Origin: Promicromonospora sukumoe
Lineage (GTDB): Bacteria; Actinomycetota; Actinomycetes; Actinomycetales; Cellulomonadaceae
Length of the DNA stretch: 64,000 nt
Assembly (NCBI RefSeq): GCF_014137995.1
Contig: NZ_JACGWV010000001.1
Span: 930,001-994,000 of the forward strand
Direction: 5' to 3'
Program-made: the position numbers and the translations under genes
The notes under the pieces: model-generated
What the model was told of the DNA's origin: nothing
Databases searched by the model: none
What the model saw: only the letters and a program-made list of their open reading frames with translations
Shown here: positions 1 through 8,497 of the stretch, piece by piece
Numbering within the stretch: the stretch's first letter is position 1
Layout of the letters: every line of letters begins with the position of its first letter

Positions 1-661
1 GGTACCCGGCCAGGAGCCGCCACACGCTCTGCCCGCGGGTGGCGGCCATCCGGACGTGGCCCTGGCGCGTCTCCCGCGACCACAGGTAGAGCCAGATGAT
101 CTTCGCGACCATCACGACGGCGGCGTTGATGTAGAGGATGCGGACCGCGGGCTCCAGCCCGAGCTGCGCGACCAGCAGGGCGGCAAGCGGCGCGAACAGC
201 GCCGAGCAGTCGGCCGCGACCTTGACCAGGGAGTAGATCCGCGTGATCTGGCCGCGCTCGGCGTCCTCGACCATGAGGCAGTCCCACGAGTTCTGCGTCA
301 CCTGCATGGCGCCGTTGACCAGCGACGCCGCGAGGAAGAACCAGAAGTTCTCCGCGAACGCCCACAGCAGGCACGGGATCACCCAGGCGATCACGTCGAA
401 CCACGCCGTCGTGGCCCGCCGGCCGAGCCGGTCGGTGATGATGCCGCCGGCCAGCCCGAAGCCGACCTGGGAGATCATGGCGATCGTCGCCAGCAGCCCG
501 ATCTGCTCGTCGTGCAGGCCCAGGGCCAGCATGAACACCGACGCGTAGGGCAGCACGAGGGCCATGGACAGCCCCCACAGGGGCTCGGTCCACACGCATG
601 CGCGAGGGTTGCCGCGGAGCTCGACGAAGGTCCGCCAGAGCGGGTTGGTGGTGCGGGTCAC
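1..661 (-). CDS. MFS transporter (3' part beyond window)
   Basis: Membrane transporter of the major facilitator superfamily; substrate unknown. The gene reads leftward from a GTG at 661 and leaves the window after 220 codons, so only the N-terminal half is visible. Several hydrophobic helices are separated by short charged loops, and GGIITDRLGRR at residues 72-82 fits the MFS loop 2-3 signature (G-x-x-x-D-R-x-G-R-R). A GGAGG lies about 15 nt upstream of the GTG, a long spacing, so the start is probable rather than certain. It lies downstream, on the same strand, of an acetyltransferase gene, with a 48-nt gap. The fold is secure and the cargo cannot be guessed. Confidence 0.85.
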   Translation of the reverse strand, partial: MTRTTNPLWRTFVELRGNPRACVWTEPLWGLSMALVLPYASVFMLALGLHDEQIGLLATIAMISQVGFGLAGGIITDRLGRRATTAWFDVIAWVIPCLLWAFAENFWFFLAASLVNGAMQVTQNSWDCLMVEDAERGQITRIYSLVKVAADCSALFAPLAALLVAQLGLEPAVRILYINAAVVMVAKIIWLYLWSRETRQGHVRMAATRGQSVWRLLAGY

Positions 662-709
662 GGCGCTAGTGAAGCACCTCCGCGACCCTGGTCGTGCCAC
701 GGTCTCGTG

Positions 710-1195
710 CTAGACGGCGCGTTCCATGCAGACCAGTCCGTCGCGTTCGTCCCACGGGTCGACGACGGCGAAGCCCAGCCGCCCGTACAGCGCCAGCGCC
801 CCGGTGCGCCACTCCCAGACGGAGAGCGCGACGGTGCGGGCACCGGCTTCGACCGCGTGCTCCAGGGCCGCGCCGACCAGGCGCGAGGCCACGCCGTGGC
901 CGCGCAGCTCGGGGACGGTCCAGAGCCGCTTGAGCTCGGCGCGCCCGTCGGCCGGGGCGGTCACCACGAGGCAGCCGACGGCGGCGTCACCATGCCGGGC
1001 GACCAGCACGACGTCGTCGGCGAACGCGGCTCGGGGGTCCTCGATCTCCGCCCTGTAGCGGGCGGGCAGGGCCGCCGGGTCGCTGACGGGTACGCCCTTC
1101 TCCGCCTCCGTCCGCAGGTGGTACGCGGTCAGCAGGGCGACCAGGCCGGCGCCGGGGGAGTCTGGCTCGAACCGATGGACGGCGACGGCGTTCAA
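710..1195 (-). CDS. GNAT family N-acetyltransferase
   Basis: Acetyl-CoA-dependent N-acetyltransferase of 161 residues, probably cytosolic. The acetyl-CoA pyrophosphate-binding motif is visible as R-G-H-G-V-A at residues 98-103, after the usual beta-strand pair, and the C-terminal 'ALYGRLGF' segment is typical of the fold. The start codon overlaps the stop of the upstream gene (1192-1659) by 4 nt (ATGA), so the two are translationally coupled. The substrate (small molecule or protein N-terminus) cannot be inferred from sequence. Confidence 0.88.
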   Translation of the reverse strand: MNAVAVHRFEPDSPGAGLVALLTAYHLRTEAEKGVPVSDPAALPARYRAEIEDPRAAFADDVVLVARHGDAAVGCLVVTAPADGRAELKRLWTVPELRGHGVASRLVGAALEHAVEAGARTVALSVWEWRTGALALYGRLGFAVVDPWDERDGLVCMERAV

Positions 1196-1659
1196 TCAGT
1201 GAGACTCGTCCAGCAGTACATCCCGTGTCGCTCGTCCGCCGCCCGGACGGCGAGCGCACCGAGCGACAGCAGCGCCGTGACGAGGGCCTGCGGGGGGACG
1301 GCGGGCGTCGTCGTGCCCGACCACTCGCGGGCGGCCTGGGCCAGGCGGGTGGGGCCGGCGGAGGCGAGCTCGTCCACGAGGGTCTGGGCGACCGTCACGA
1401 TCCAGGGCCCCTCGTCGCCGCCGCTCCCGACGAGCGCACCGTGCCGCGGGTGCGCCGTCACCTCGGCGTACGGGCGGCCGGAGAGCACACCGGCCAGCCC
1501 GCCGAGCATCACGAACGGGTCCACGGCCGGTACCGCGACCGAGTCGAACCGTGGCTGGTCGGTGCGCAGGTCGGGCTCGGACGGCCCGCCGGGCGCGTGG
1601 AGCGCCGTAGCGGCCACCTCGTCGGTGGCGGCTACGAAGTACTCCGTGCGAATGCCCAT
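1192..1659 (-). CDS. Hypothetical protein coupled to a GNAT gene
   Basis: A 155-residue soluble protein not recognised as a named family. No signal peptide or membrane segment is seen. The sequence is acidic at the N-terminus and Ala-rich, with a mid-region reading VDPFVMLGGLAGVLSGRPY and a C-terminal segment ending YCWTSLTD. It overlaps the following GNAT acetyltransferase by 4 nt, so the two are co-translated and may act in one process. Good third-position GC bias supports it as a true gene. Confidence 0.7.
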   Translation of the reverse strand: MGIRTEYFVAATDEVAATALHAPGGPSEPDLRTDQPRFDSVAVPAVDPFVMLGGLAGVLSGRPYAEVTAHPRHGALVGSGGDEGPWIVTVAQTLVDELASAGPTRLAQAAREWSGTTTPAVPPQALVTALLSLGALAVRAADERHGMYCWTSLTD

Positions 1660-1771
1660 GCCGCCGATGGTCGCAAGGTCGTGTCACGGGACTGTCACAC
1701 GGGCGTGAAACCTGGGGTTCGCCTGCCGAACACCGGGGCTGCCGAGACGGCGCCGAGGCGCCGGGCCGACG

Positions 1772-2275
1772 TCAGATCTGCGCGGACCAGCGGTGCTCGA
1801 CGACCTCGCGCACGCCTGTCGCGAGGGTGCGGCTGCGGCCGTCCTCGCCGAGGCCGCTGGCGGCGAGGAACTGCGCGCGCGCCGTGTCGTCCACCAGGGC
1901 CCAGGTCGTCACGGTCTCCGCGCCGTCGGAGCGCAGGCGGTCGACGGCGGCGGCGAGCAGGCGCGAGCCGTGACCGCCGCGCTGGGACCCGGGCAGCACC
2001 TCGAGCGACAACACCTGGCCGGGCGAGACGGCGGCGAAGCCGACGACCTTCGGCCCGTCGAGGGCCACCAGCACGCCGAATCCGGGACCGGGCGGAGACG
2101 TGATCGCCGAGGCCCAGCGCTCGCGCATCGCGGGCACGTCGAGCGCCTCGATGACCCCCTCGCCCAGCACCCCGGTCGCCTGCCAGGACGCGACCTGCAC
2201 GTCGGTCACCGCCGCCTCGTCGCCGGCGACGGCGGGGCGGACGGACACGTCGGCGGTCTCGCGAAACAGGGCCAT
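1772..2275 (-). CDS. GNAT family N-acetyltransferase
   Basis: Second acetyltransferase in this cluster (167 residues), with no obvious similarity in detail to the one at 710-1195. The acetyl-CoA motif is Q-R-G-G-H-G-S at residues 98-104, followed by a helix; 'LEVLPGSQRGGHGSRLL' is the classic strand-loop-helix. A TAGGGT hexamer at 2287-2282 on the minus strand ends 6 nt before this ATG, suggesting a leaderless message. A GTG one codon upstream is an equal alternative start. Substrate unknown. Confidence 0.87.
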   Translation of the reverse strand: MALFRETADVSVRPAVAGDEAAVTDVQVASWQATGVLGEGVIEALDVPAMRERWASAITSPPGPGFGVLVALDGPKVVGFAAVSPGQVLSLEVLPGSQRGGHGSRLLAAAVDRLRSDGAETVTTWALVDDTARAQFLAASGLGEDGRSRTLATGVREVVEHRWSAQI

Positions 2276-2343
2276 CACAGCACCCTAGCGCCACGCGGCG
2301 TCCCGCCGTCGTCCGCCCGTGATCCCCAGGTCGAGCCGGGGCG

Positions 2344-2664
2344 TCAGCCCCAGCCCAGGGCGCGGAGGCCCGCGGCCGTGGCCGCCGCCAGGACGACGAC
2401 CAGGATGAACGGGGCGCGCAGGGCCAGCGCCAGGGCCGCGACCGCCAGGGCCGGAACCCGGGCGTCGACGACGAGCGCGCGGCCGTCGGCGAAGCCCTGG
2501 ACCACGACGAGCGAGACGAGCAGCGCCACCGTGACGAGCGTCGTGACGCGGGAGACGCGCTCGGACGCGAGCCACGAGCGCGGGACGAGGTGCCCGCCGA
2601 GCTTGAGCGCGAAGCAGGCCAGCGAGGCGACCAGCACGGTGGTCCAGAGGGCGGCGGTGGTCAT
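2344..2664 (-). CDS. azlD: AzlD-type branched-chain amino acid exporter, small subunit
   Basis: Small inner-membrane protein (106 residues, four hydrophobic helices) of the AzlD family. AzlD is the small partner of AzlC; the pair exports branched-chain amino acids or related compounds such as azaleucine. The start overlaps the stop of azlC by 4 nt (ATGA at 2661-2664), which fits a two-subunit complex made in fixed ratio. Family assignment comes from length, hydrophobicity pattern and its invariable neighbour; the exported substrate is inferred from the family. Confidence 0.85.
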   Translation of the reverse strand: MTTAALWTTVLVASLACFALKLGGHLVPRSWLASERVSRVTTLVTVALLVSLVVVQGFADGRALVVDARVPALAVAALALALRAPFILVVVLAAATAAGLRALGWG

Positions 2665-3428
2665 CGGGCGGGCTCCCGGTCGGACTCGTTCTCAGGACTG
2701 TCGGCGGACGCCTCGTCGATCGGCACGTCCTCGGCGAAGGGGTCGCCGGGAGTCGTCGGCGCGACCAGCCCGACGACGATCGCGACGGCCGCCGCCGCGA
2801 GCACCGGGATGCCCGGCGGCACGAACGGGATCAGCACCGCGGTGGCGACGACGGCGAGCGCCGCCACGACCTGCGCGCGGCGCGGCGCGAGCCGGGGCCA
2901 GACCAGGGCGAGGAACGCGGCGGCGGCCGCGGCGTCGAGGCCCCAGGCGCGCGGGTCGCCGAGCGCGTCGCCGGCGAGCGCCCCGAGCAGCACGAACGCG
3001 TTCCAGAGCACGTACACGCCGATGCCCGTGACCCAGAACCCGATCCGGGACGTGGCGTGGTCGGGCTGGGCGACGGCGACCGCCGTCGACTCGTCGATGG
3101 TGACCTGCGCCGCCGCGACCCGGCGCCAGCCGCGCACCTGGAGCAGCGGCGAGACCACCGCGCCGTACAGGGTGTTGCGCAGGCCGAGCAGGGTGGCGGT
3201 GGCGACCGCGGCGACGGGCGTGCCCGCGGCGCCGATGACGCCGATGAGCGCGAACTGCGAGCCGCCGGAGAACATGAGCAGGCTCAGGGCCATGGTCGGG
3301 CCGAGGCCGACGCCGGCCGCGACCGACAGGGCGCCGAACGAGATGCCGTACAGACCGGTCGCCACGGAGACGCTCACGCCCTGGCGGACGGCGGCCCGGG
3401 CCGCCGGTTCGGTGGGGAGGACCTTCAC
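2661..3428 (-). CDS. azlC: AzlC-type branched-chain amino acid exporter, large subunit
   Basis: Inner-membrane permease (255 residues) with about six hydrophobic segments. The N-terminal region contains the family-typical stretch GISFGALSVAAG (about residues 28-39) and FSGGSQFALIG (about 53-63); the central ATLLGLRNTLYG is also characteristic. With AzlD it should form a small-molecule exporter for branched-chain amino acids. The start is a GTG. The C-terminal tail of about 25 residues is acidic and probably cytosolic. A short hairpin (7-bp arms, 3462-3483) separates it from the upstream dehydrogenase gene, so read-through from that gene may be limited. Confidence 0.9.
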   Translation of the reverse strand: MKVLPTEPAARAAVRQGVSVSVATGLYGISFGALSVAAGVGLGPTMALSLLMFSGGSQFALIGVIGAAGTPVAAVATATLLGLRNTLYGAVVSPLLQVRGWRRVAAAQVTIDESTAVAVAQPDHATSRIGFWVTGIGVYVLWNAFVLLGALAGDALGDPRAWGLDAAAAAAFLALVWPRLAPRRAQVVAALAVVATAVLIPFVPPGIPVLAAAAVAIVVGLVAPTTPGDPFAEDVPIDEASADSPENESDREPAR

Positions 3429-3488
3429 GCTGTGAGGCTACGTGGTCGCCCGACCTGTCCGGTCCGGCGCCCGCGGGCCGGACGCCGG

Positions 3489-4961
3489 CTACATCGCCAC
3501 GTACACCGTCTCCTGGTACTCCTCCATGCCCGCCTCGGCGCCCTCGCGGCCCAGGCCGGAGGCCTTGACACCGCCGAAGGGCGCGCTCGCGTCGGACACC
3601 AGGCCGCGGTTGATGCCGATCATCCCGGCCTCGATCTCGTCCATCGCGCGCTGGGCCCGCGCGAGCGACGTCGTGTACGCGTACGAGGCCAGGCCGAAGG
3701 GGGTGCCGTTGGCGAGCTCGATCGCCTCGTCGTCGGACCCGAAGGCCACGATCGGGGCGACCGGGCCGAAGATCTCCTCGGTGACGACGCGCGCGTCGGC
3801 GCTCACGCCGGTGAGCACCGTCGGCTCGAAGAAGTGTCCCGGGCCGTCGAGGCGCGAGCCGCCGGTGAGCACCTGGGCGCCGTGCGCGGCGGCGTCGTCC
3901 ACCAGGTCCGTGACCTTCTCGACGGCGGCCTCGTTGATGAGCGGGCCCACCTGGGCGCCGGGCTGCGTGCCCGGGGCGGTGACCATGGCGCCCACCGCGG
4001 CGGAGAACTTCTCGGCGAAGGGGCGCGCGACGGCGTCGTGCACCAGGAAGCGGTTGGCCGCGACGCAGGACTGGCCGGAGTTGCGCAGCTTCGCGACCAG
4101 GGCGCCCTGCACGGCGGCGTCCAGGTCGGCGTCCTCGAACACGATGAACGGCGCGTTGCCGCCCAGCTCCATCGAGCTGCGCAGCACGTTCTTCGAGGCC
4201 TGCGTCAGCAGGATCTGGCCCACGCGGGTCGACCCGGTGAACGAGACCTTGCGCAGCCGCGGGTCGTCGAACAGCGGCTCGGTGACCGGGCCCGCCTGCG
4301 TGCTCGGGACCACGTTGACGATGCCCGTGGGCAGGCCCCGGCCCGCGGCCTCGGAGCGGATGATCTCCGCGACCAGGAGCGTGGTCATCGGGGTGAGCTC
4401 GGAGGGCTTGACCACCACGGTGCAGCCGGCCGCGAGCGCGGGGGCGATCTTGCGGGTCGCCATGGCGATGGGGAAGTTCCAGGGCGTGATCAGCAGGGAG
4501 GGCCCCACGGGGCGGCGGCTCACGTACTGCTTGTTCCCGCCCGACGGCGCCGTGCGCACCAGGCCGTCGGCGCGCACGGCCTGCTCGGCGAACCAGCGCA
4601 GGAACTCGGCGCCGTAGACCACCTCGGCGCGCGCCTCGGCCAGGGGCTTGCCGGCCTCGGCGGTGATGAGGGCGGCGATGTCGTCGGCGCGGGAGATGAG
4701 GCGGACGAACACGGCGCGCAGCAGCTCCGAGCGTTCGCGGGGCGGCACGGCGCGCCAGGCGGGGGCCGCCGCGTGGGCGGCGTCGAGGGCCCGGACGGCG
4801 TCGGCGGGCGTGGCGTCGGAGACGTCGAAGATGGGCTCGGCGGTGGCCGGGTCGGTGACCTCGAACGTCGCGCGGCCGGACGCGGGGCCCCAGTGGCCGT
4901 CGATGAGCAGGCCGGTGGGCAGGTGCGCCACGAGGGTGGGGGAGAGCGTCGTCGCCGTCAT
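3489..4961 (-). CDS. gabD: NAD(P)-dependent succinate-semialdehyde dehydrogenase-like aldehyde dehydrogenase
   Basis: Aldehyde dehydrogenase that should oxidise succinate semialdehyde or a similar aldehyde to the acid with NAD(P)+. All catalytic landmarks are present: N162 (TPWNFP), K185 (VVVKPSE), the FTGST cofactor loop at 241-245, general base E265 (MELGG) and nucleophile C299 (GQSC). Length is 490 residues, normal for the family. I place the start at the ATG at 4961 because the upstream extension reads as GC-rich intergenic sequence. The closest functional guess is GabD of the GABA shunt, but no GABA transaminase is nearby, so substrate is uncertain. It diverges from the RraA-like gene. 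Confidence 0.87.
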   Translation of the reverse strand: MTATTLSPTLVAHLPTGLLIDGHWGPASGRATFEVTDPATAEPIFDVSDATPADAVRALDAAHAAAPAWRAVPPRERSELLRAVFVRLISRADDIAALITAEAGKPLAEARAEVVYGAEFLRWFAEQAVRADGLVRTAPSGGNKQYVSRRPVGPSLLITPWNFPIAMATRKIAPALAAGCTVVVKPSELTPMTTLLVAEIIRSEAAGRGLPTGIVNVVPSTQAGPVTEPLFDDPRLRKVSFTGSTRVGQILLTQASKNVLRSSMELGGNAPFIVFEDADLDAAVQGALVAKLRNSGQSCVAANRFLVHDAVARPFAEKFSAAVGAMVTAPGTQPGAQVGPLINEAAVEKVTDLVDDAAAHGAQVLTGGSRLDGPGHFFEPTVLTGVSADARVVTEEIFGPVAPIVAFGSDDEAIELANGTPFGLASYAYTTSLARAQRAMDEIEAGMIGINRGLVSDASAPFGGVKASGLGREGAEAGMEEYQETVYVAM

Positions 4962-5065
4962 ATTCCGAGTATCCACGTCGGCGCAAGCGCGTCGGAAGCC
5001 CGCCATGGGACCGGGTCTCGGACCGGGTAGGGTCTGGCGCACGCCAACGAGACGGGGGATCACCG

Positions 5066-5530
5066 ATGACCGCGACGGCCGACCTGTACGACGAGCACGG
5101 CGAGGCGCTGGCCTCCCTGCCCCTGCAGCTGCGCGACTTCGGCGGCGTCCGGGCCTTCTCCGGCCCCGTGCGCACCATCCGGTGCCACGAGGACAACGGG
5201 CTGGTCAAGGCCGTGACGCAGACCCCGGGCGAGGGCGCGGTCCTGGTGGTCGACGGCGGCGGCTCGCTCCGCAGCGCCCTGATGGGCGACCTCATCGCGG
5301 CCGCGGCGGTCGAGAACGGCTGGGCGGGCGCGATCATCCACGGCGCGATCCGGGACTCGGTGGCGGTCGGCGGGCTGGCGCTCGGGGTCAAGGCACTGGG
5401 CACCAACCCGCGCAAGTCGTCCAAGACGGGCGCCGGTGTGGTGGACGAACCGGTCGAGATCGGTGGCGTCATCTTCCGACCGGGCGCCACGGTCTACGCG
5501 GACGAGGACGGCGTGCTGGTCGAGCGGTGA
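5066..5530 (+). CDS. rraA: RraA-family protein (HMG/CHA aldolase fold)
   Basis: 154-residue protein of the RraA family. Members are called regulators of RNase E in enterobacteria, while others are divalent-metal aldolases or decarboxylases acting on 4-hydroxy-4-methyl-2-oxoglutarate or oxaloacetate. Exactly twenty residues separate the Asp of 'ALMGD' from the Arg-Asp of 'GAIRD', giving the D-x20-R-D motif of the aldolase group, and the D-G-G-G-S substrate loop precedes it. A GGGGGAT Shine-Dalgarno lies just upstream of the ATG. Immediately downstream are dapA and RNase J. Both an enzymatic and an RNA-metabolism role remain possible. Confidence 0.85.
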   Translation: MTATADLYDEHGEALASLPLQLRDFGGVRAFSGPVRTIRCHEDNGLVKAVTQTPGEGAVLVVDGGGSLRSALMGDLIAAAAVENGWAGAIIHGAIRDSVAVGGLALGVKALGTNPRKSSKTGAGVVDEPVEIGGVIFRPGATVYADEDGVLVER

Positions 5531-5581
5531 ACCGGCGGGGCGGGAGCCCGGTCACGGGGCGGAAAACGGTACGGTAGGGCC

Positions 5582-6547
5582 ATGGTTCTTCCCACTGATC
5601 CCGCGCGCCCGTTCGGCGCGGTCCTGACTGCCATGGTCACCCCGATGACGCCCGACGGCGCCGTGGACCTGAAGGCAGCGGTAAAGCTGGCGAAGAAGCT
5701 CGTGGACGACGGCAACGACGGCATCGTCCTGTCCGGCACGACCGGCGAGTCGCCGGTCACGCACACCCCCGAGAAGGAAGAGCTCGTCGCCGCCGTCGTG
5801 GAGGCCGTGGGCGACCGCGCCGCCGTCGTGGCGGGCGCCGGCTCGAACGACACCGTGCACGCGATCCGCATGGCCGAGCAGGCCGCGGAGTCCGGCGCGG
5901 ACGGCCTGCTCGTCGTCTCCCCGTACTACTCCCGGCCCAGCCAGGAAGGGCTGTTCCAGCACTTCGTGGCCGTCGCCGACGCGACCGACCTGCCCGTGAT
6001 GCTGTACGACGTGCCCGGCCGCACCGTGGTGCGCATCGCCCCGGACACCTTCCGGCGTCTGGCCCAGCACCCCCGCATCGTCGCGAACAAGGACGCCACC
6101 GGCGACGTCTACGCGGCGAGCAAGCTGATCGGCGAGACCGGCCTGGCCTGGTACTCCGGCGACGACGGGCTGCTGCTCCCGTTCCTCAGCGTCGGCGGTG
6201 CGGGTATCGTGTCCGTGTCGGCCCACGTGGTCGGCGCACACTTCGCGGAGACGGTCCGCCGGTTCGACGCCGGCGACCTCGCCGGTGCGATCGAGGTCTT
6301 CCGCACGACGACCGGCGTCATCGACGCGCTGAACGGCGCGGGCGCGCAGGCCGTGATGGCCAAGGCCGCGGTCGAGCTGCTCGGCGTCACGGACAACCGC
6401 TTCCTGCGTCTGCCCAACGTCGCCGCGACGGACGACGAGGTCGCCGCCCTGCGCGCGGTGCTGGCCCAGGCCGGCCTGCTGCGCGACGGCGACGCACACC
6501 AGCCCGAGGTGAACGAGCTCGCTCAGGCGAGCTCCGCCGGGCACTAA
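5582..6547 (+). CDS. dapA: 4-hydroxy-tetrahydrodipicolinate synthase
   Basis: Catalyses condensation of pyruvate with aspartate semialdehyde, the first committed step of lysine and meso-diaminopimelate synthesis. The Schiff-base lysine is K170 (IVANKDATGD), the catalytic tyrosine Y142 (MLYDVPGR), and the GTTGE substrate loop is at 52-56. Length (321) is normal for actinobacterial DapA. A TACGGT hexamer at 5570-5575 ends 6 nt before the ATG, indicating a probable leaderless promoter. rnj follows after a short gap, the order dapA-rnj being conserved in actinobacteria. dapF of the same pathway lies at 42.8 kb. Confidence 0.97.
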   Translation: MVLPTDPARPFGAVLTAMVTPMTPDGAVDLKAAVKLAKKLVDDGNDGIVLSGTTGESPVTHTPEKEELVAAVVEAVGDRAAVVAGAGSNDTVHAIRMAEQAAESGADGLLVVSPYYSRPSQEGLFQHFVAVADATDLPVMLYDVPGRTVVRIAPDTFRRLAQHPRIVANKDATGDVYAASKLIGETGLAWYSGDDGLLLPFLSVGGAGIVSVSAHVVGAHFAETVRRFDAGDLAGAIEVFRTTTGVIDALNGAGAQAVMAKAAVELLGVTDNRFLRLPNVAATDDEVAALRAVLAQAGLLRDGDAHQPEVNELAQASSAGH

Positions 6548-6580
6548 TACTTTCTGTTGGAACGAGGCCTTGGAGGCCAC

Positions 6581-8266
6581 GTGAGTCATCCTCACCCCGA
6601 ACTGTCCCTGCCCCCCGCACTGCCCGACGGCGGACTGCGTGTGGTCGCCCTCGGCGGCCTGGGCGAGGTGGGACGCAACATGGCGGTCCTGGAGCATGCC
6701 GGACGGCTGCTGATCATCGACTGCGGCGTGTTGTTCCCCGAGGACAACCAGCCCGGCGTGGACCTGATCCTGCCGGACTTCGACTACATCAAGGACCGTC
6801 TCGACGACATCGAGGCGATCGTGCTGACGCACGGGCACGAGGACCACATCGGTGCCGTCCCGTACCTGCTGCGCCTGCGCAAGGACATCCCGCTGGTGGG
6901 ATCGCGCCTGACGCTCGCCTTCATCGAGGCGAAGCTCAAGGAGCACCGCATCAAGCCCTACACCCTCGAGGTGAAGGAAGGGCAGCAGGAGAAGCTCGGC
7001 GTCTTCGACTGCGAGTTCGTCGCGGTCAACCACTCCATCCCGGACGCGCTCGCCGTGGCGGTCACCACCGCCGCCGGCACCGTGCTGCACACCGGTGACT
7101 TCAAGATGGACCAGCTGCCGCTCGACGGCCGCATCACCGACCTGCGCGCCTTCGCCCGACTCGGCGAGAAGGGTGTCGACCTGTTCATGGTCGACTCCAC
7201 CAACGCCGAGGTGCCGGGCTTCGTGACGCCCGAGGCCGAGATCGGCCCCGTGCTGGACAACGTGTTCGCCCACGCGGATAAGCGCATCATCGTCGCGTCG
7301 TTCTCCTCCCACGTGCACCGCGTGCAGCAGGTGCTGCGCGCCGCGCACGCCCACGGCCGCCGCGTCGCCCTCGTGGGGCGCTCCATGGTGCGCAACATGG
7401 GCATCGCCGCCGACCTCGGCTACCTCGACGTGCCCCCGGGCGTGCTCATCGACCTGAAGAAGGCCGACTCGCTGCCGGACGACCAGATCGTCTACATGTC
7501 CACCGGCTCCCAGGGCGAGCCGATGGCGGCCCTGTCGCGCATGGCCAACGGCGACCACAAGGTGCAGGTCGAGTACGGCGACACCGTGATCCTCGCGTCG
7601 TCGCTCATCCCGGGCAACGAGAACGCCGTCTTCCGCATCATCAACGGGCTCACCCGCCTCGGCGCGCGCGTCGTGCACGGCGGCAACGCCAAGGTGCACG
7701 TCTCCGGGCACGCCTCGGCCGGCGAGCTCATGTACTGCTACAACATCCTCAAGCCCAAGAACGTCATGCCGGTGCACGGCGAGGTCCGGCACCTCGTCGC
7801 CAACGGGGCGCTCGCGGTCCGGACCGGCGTGCCGGCCGACCGCGTCGTGCTCGCCGAGGACGGCGTCGTCGTCGACCTGGTGGACGGCAAGGCTTCCGTC
7901 GTCGGCGCCGTGCCCTGCGGGTACGTGTACGTCGACGGCTCGTCCGTCGGTGAGATCACCGAGGCCGAGCTGAAGGACCGCGTCATCCTCGGCGAGGAGG
8001 GCTTCGTGTCCGTCTTCGCCGTGATCGACACCGCGACGGGTAAGGTGCTCGCACCCCCGCAGGTGCTGGCGCGGGGTATGGCCGAGGATGCCTCGGTGTT
8101 CGACAAGGTGATGCCGGAGGTCACCGCGGCGCTGGAGAACGCGATCGCGGGCGGGGCCACGGACACTCACCAGCTGCAGCAGATCATGCGTCGCACGATC
8201 GGGCGTTACGTCGCGACGCGGTTGCGCCGCAAGCCGATGATCGTCCCGGTCGTCGTCGAGGCGTGA
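6581..8266 (+). CDS. rnj: Ribonuclease J
   Basis: Metallo-beta-lactamase/beta-CASP ribonuclease acting as 5'-3' exonuclease and endonuclease in mRNA decay and rRNA maturation. The metal-binding motif HGHEDH is at residues 84-89, 'HTGDFKMD' supplies another ligand, and 'PVHGEVRHL' is the beta-CASP motif C region. I prefer GTG at 6581, which follows a GGAGG at 6572-6576, over an in-frame TTG at 6557; this gives 561 residues. It sits 33 nt after dapA and is probably co-transcribed. Two strong hairpins follow the stop codon. Confidence 0.96.
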   Translation: MSHPHPELSLPPALPDGGLRVVALGGLGEVGRNMAVLEHAGRLLIIDCGVLFPEDNQPGVDLILPDFDYIKDRLDDIEAIVLTHGHEDHIGAVPYLLRLRKDIPLVGSRLTLAFIEAKLKEHRIKPYTLEVKEGQQEKLGVFDCEFVAVNHSIPDALAVAVTTAAGTVLHTGDFKMDQLPLDGRITDLRAFARLGEKGVDLFMVDSTNAEVPGFVTPEAEIGPVLDNVFAHADKRIIVASFSSHVHRVQQVLRAAHAHGRRVALVGRSMVRNMGIAADLGYLDVPPGVLIDLKKADSLPDDQIVYMSTGSQGEPMAALSRMANGDHKVQVEYGDTVILASSLIPGNENAVFRIINGLTRLGARVVHGGNAKVHVSGHASAGELMYCYNILKPKNVMPVHGEVRHLVANGALAVRTGVPADRVVLAEDGVVVDLVDGKASVVGAVPCGYVYVDGSSVGEITEAELKDRVILGEEGFVSVFAVIDTATGKVLAPPQVLARGMAEDASVFDKVMPEVTAALENAIAGGATDTHQLQQIMRRTIGRYVATRLRRKPMIVPVVVEA

Positions 8267-8272
8267 TCGCGG

Positions 8273-8298
8273 CCCGGCCGGCCCTCTGGCCGGCCGGG
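8273..8298. terminator. Hairpin terminator after rnj
   Basis: Perfect 11-bp GC-only stem with a CTCT tetraloop beginning 7 nt after the rnj stop codon. There is no long T run directly behind it, as is common in actinobacteria. Confidence 0.65.
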
Positions 8299-8311
8299 TA
8301 GGCAGCACTCC

Positions 8312-8370
8312 CCGGGCGGGGTGACGCTGAGGTAGCACTGCTACCTCAGCGTCACCCCGCCCGGTTTCTT
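8312..8370. terminator. 26-bp perfect palindrome with T-rich tail
   Basis: Arms 8312-8337 and 8339-8364 are exact reverse complements around a single central C, so a folded RNA would have at least a 3-nt loop. TTTCTT follows at 8365-8370. It works formally as a second, much stronger terminator of the dapA-rnj unit; on the other strand it has no T tract. The arms are unusually long for a terminator. Confidence 0.7.
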
Positions 8371-8497
8371 GTCTCCGGGCCCGCCGCGGGCGGCTGCTGC
8401 GCCGGGGTTGCGGAGTTCACCCGGTATTTCGCTCTTCGTCCTGGTGGTGCGCGGCTAGCGTTCGGGTGTTCTCCAGAAAGCGCGGAAAGGCACCTTC

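Noticed and set aside
2692..5490. 932-codon open frame on the minus strand
   Set aside because: Arg/Pro/Gly-rich translation with no family features; runs across azlC and gabD in another frame.
5552..8338. 928-codon open frame opposite dapA and rnj
   Set aside because: His/Gly/Val-rich antisense shadow of two well-supported genes.
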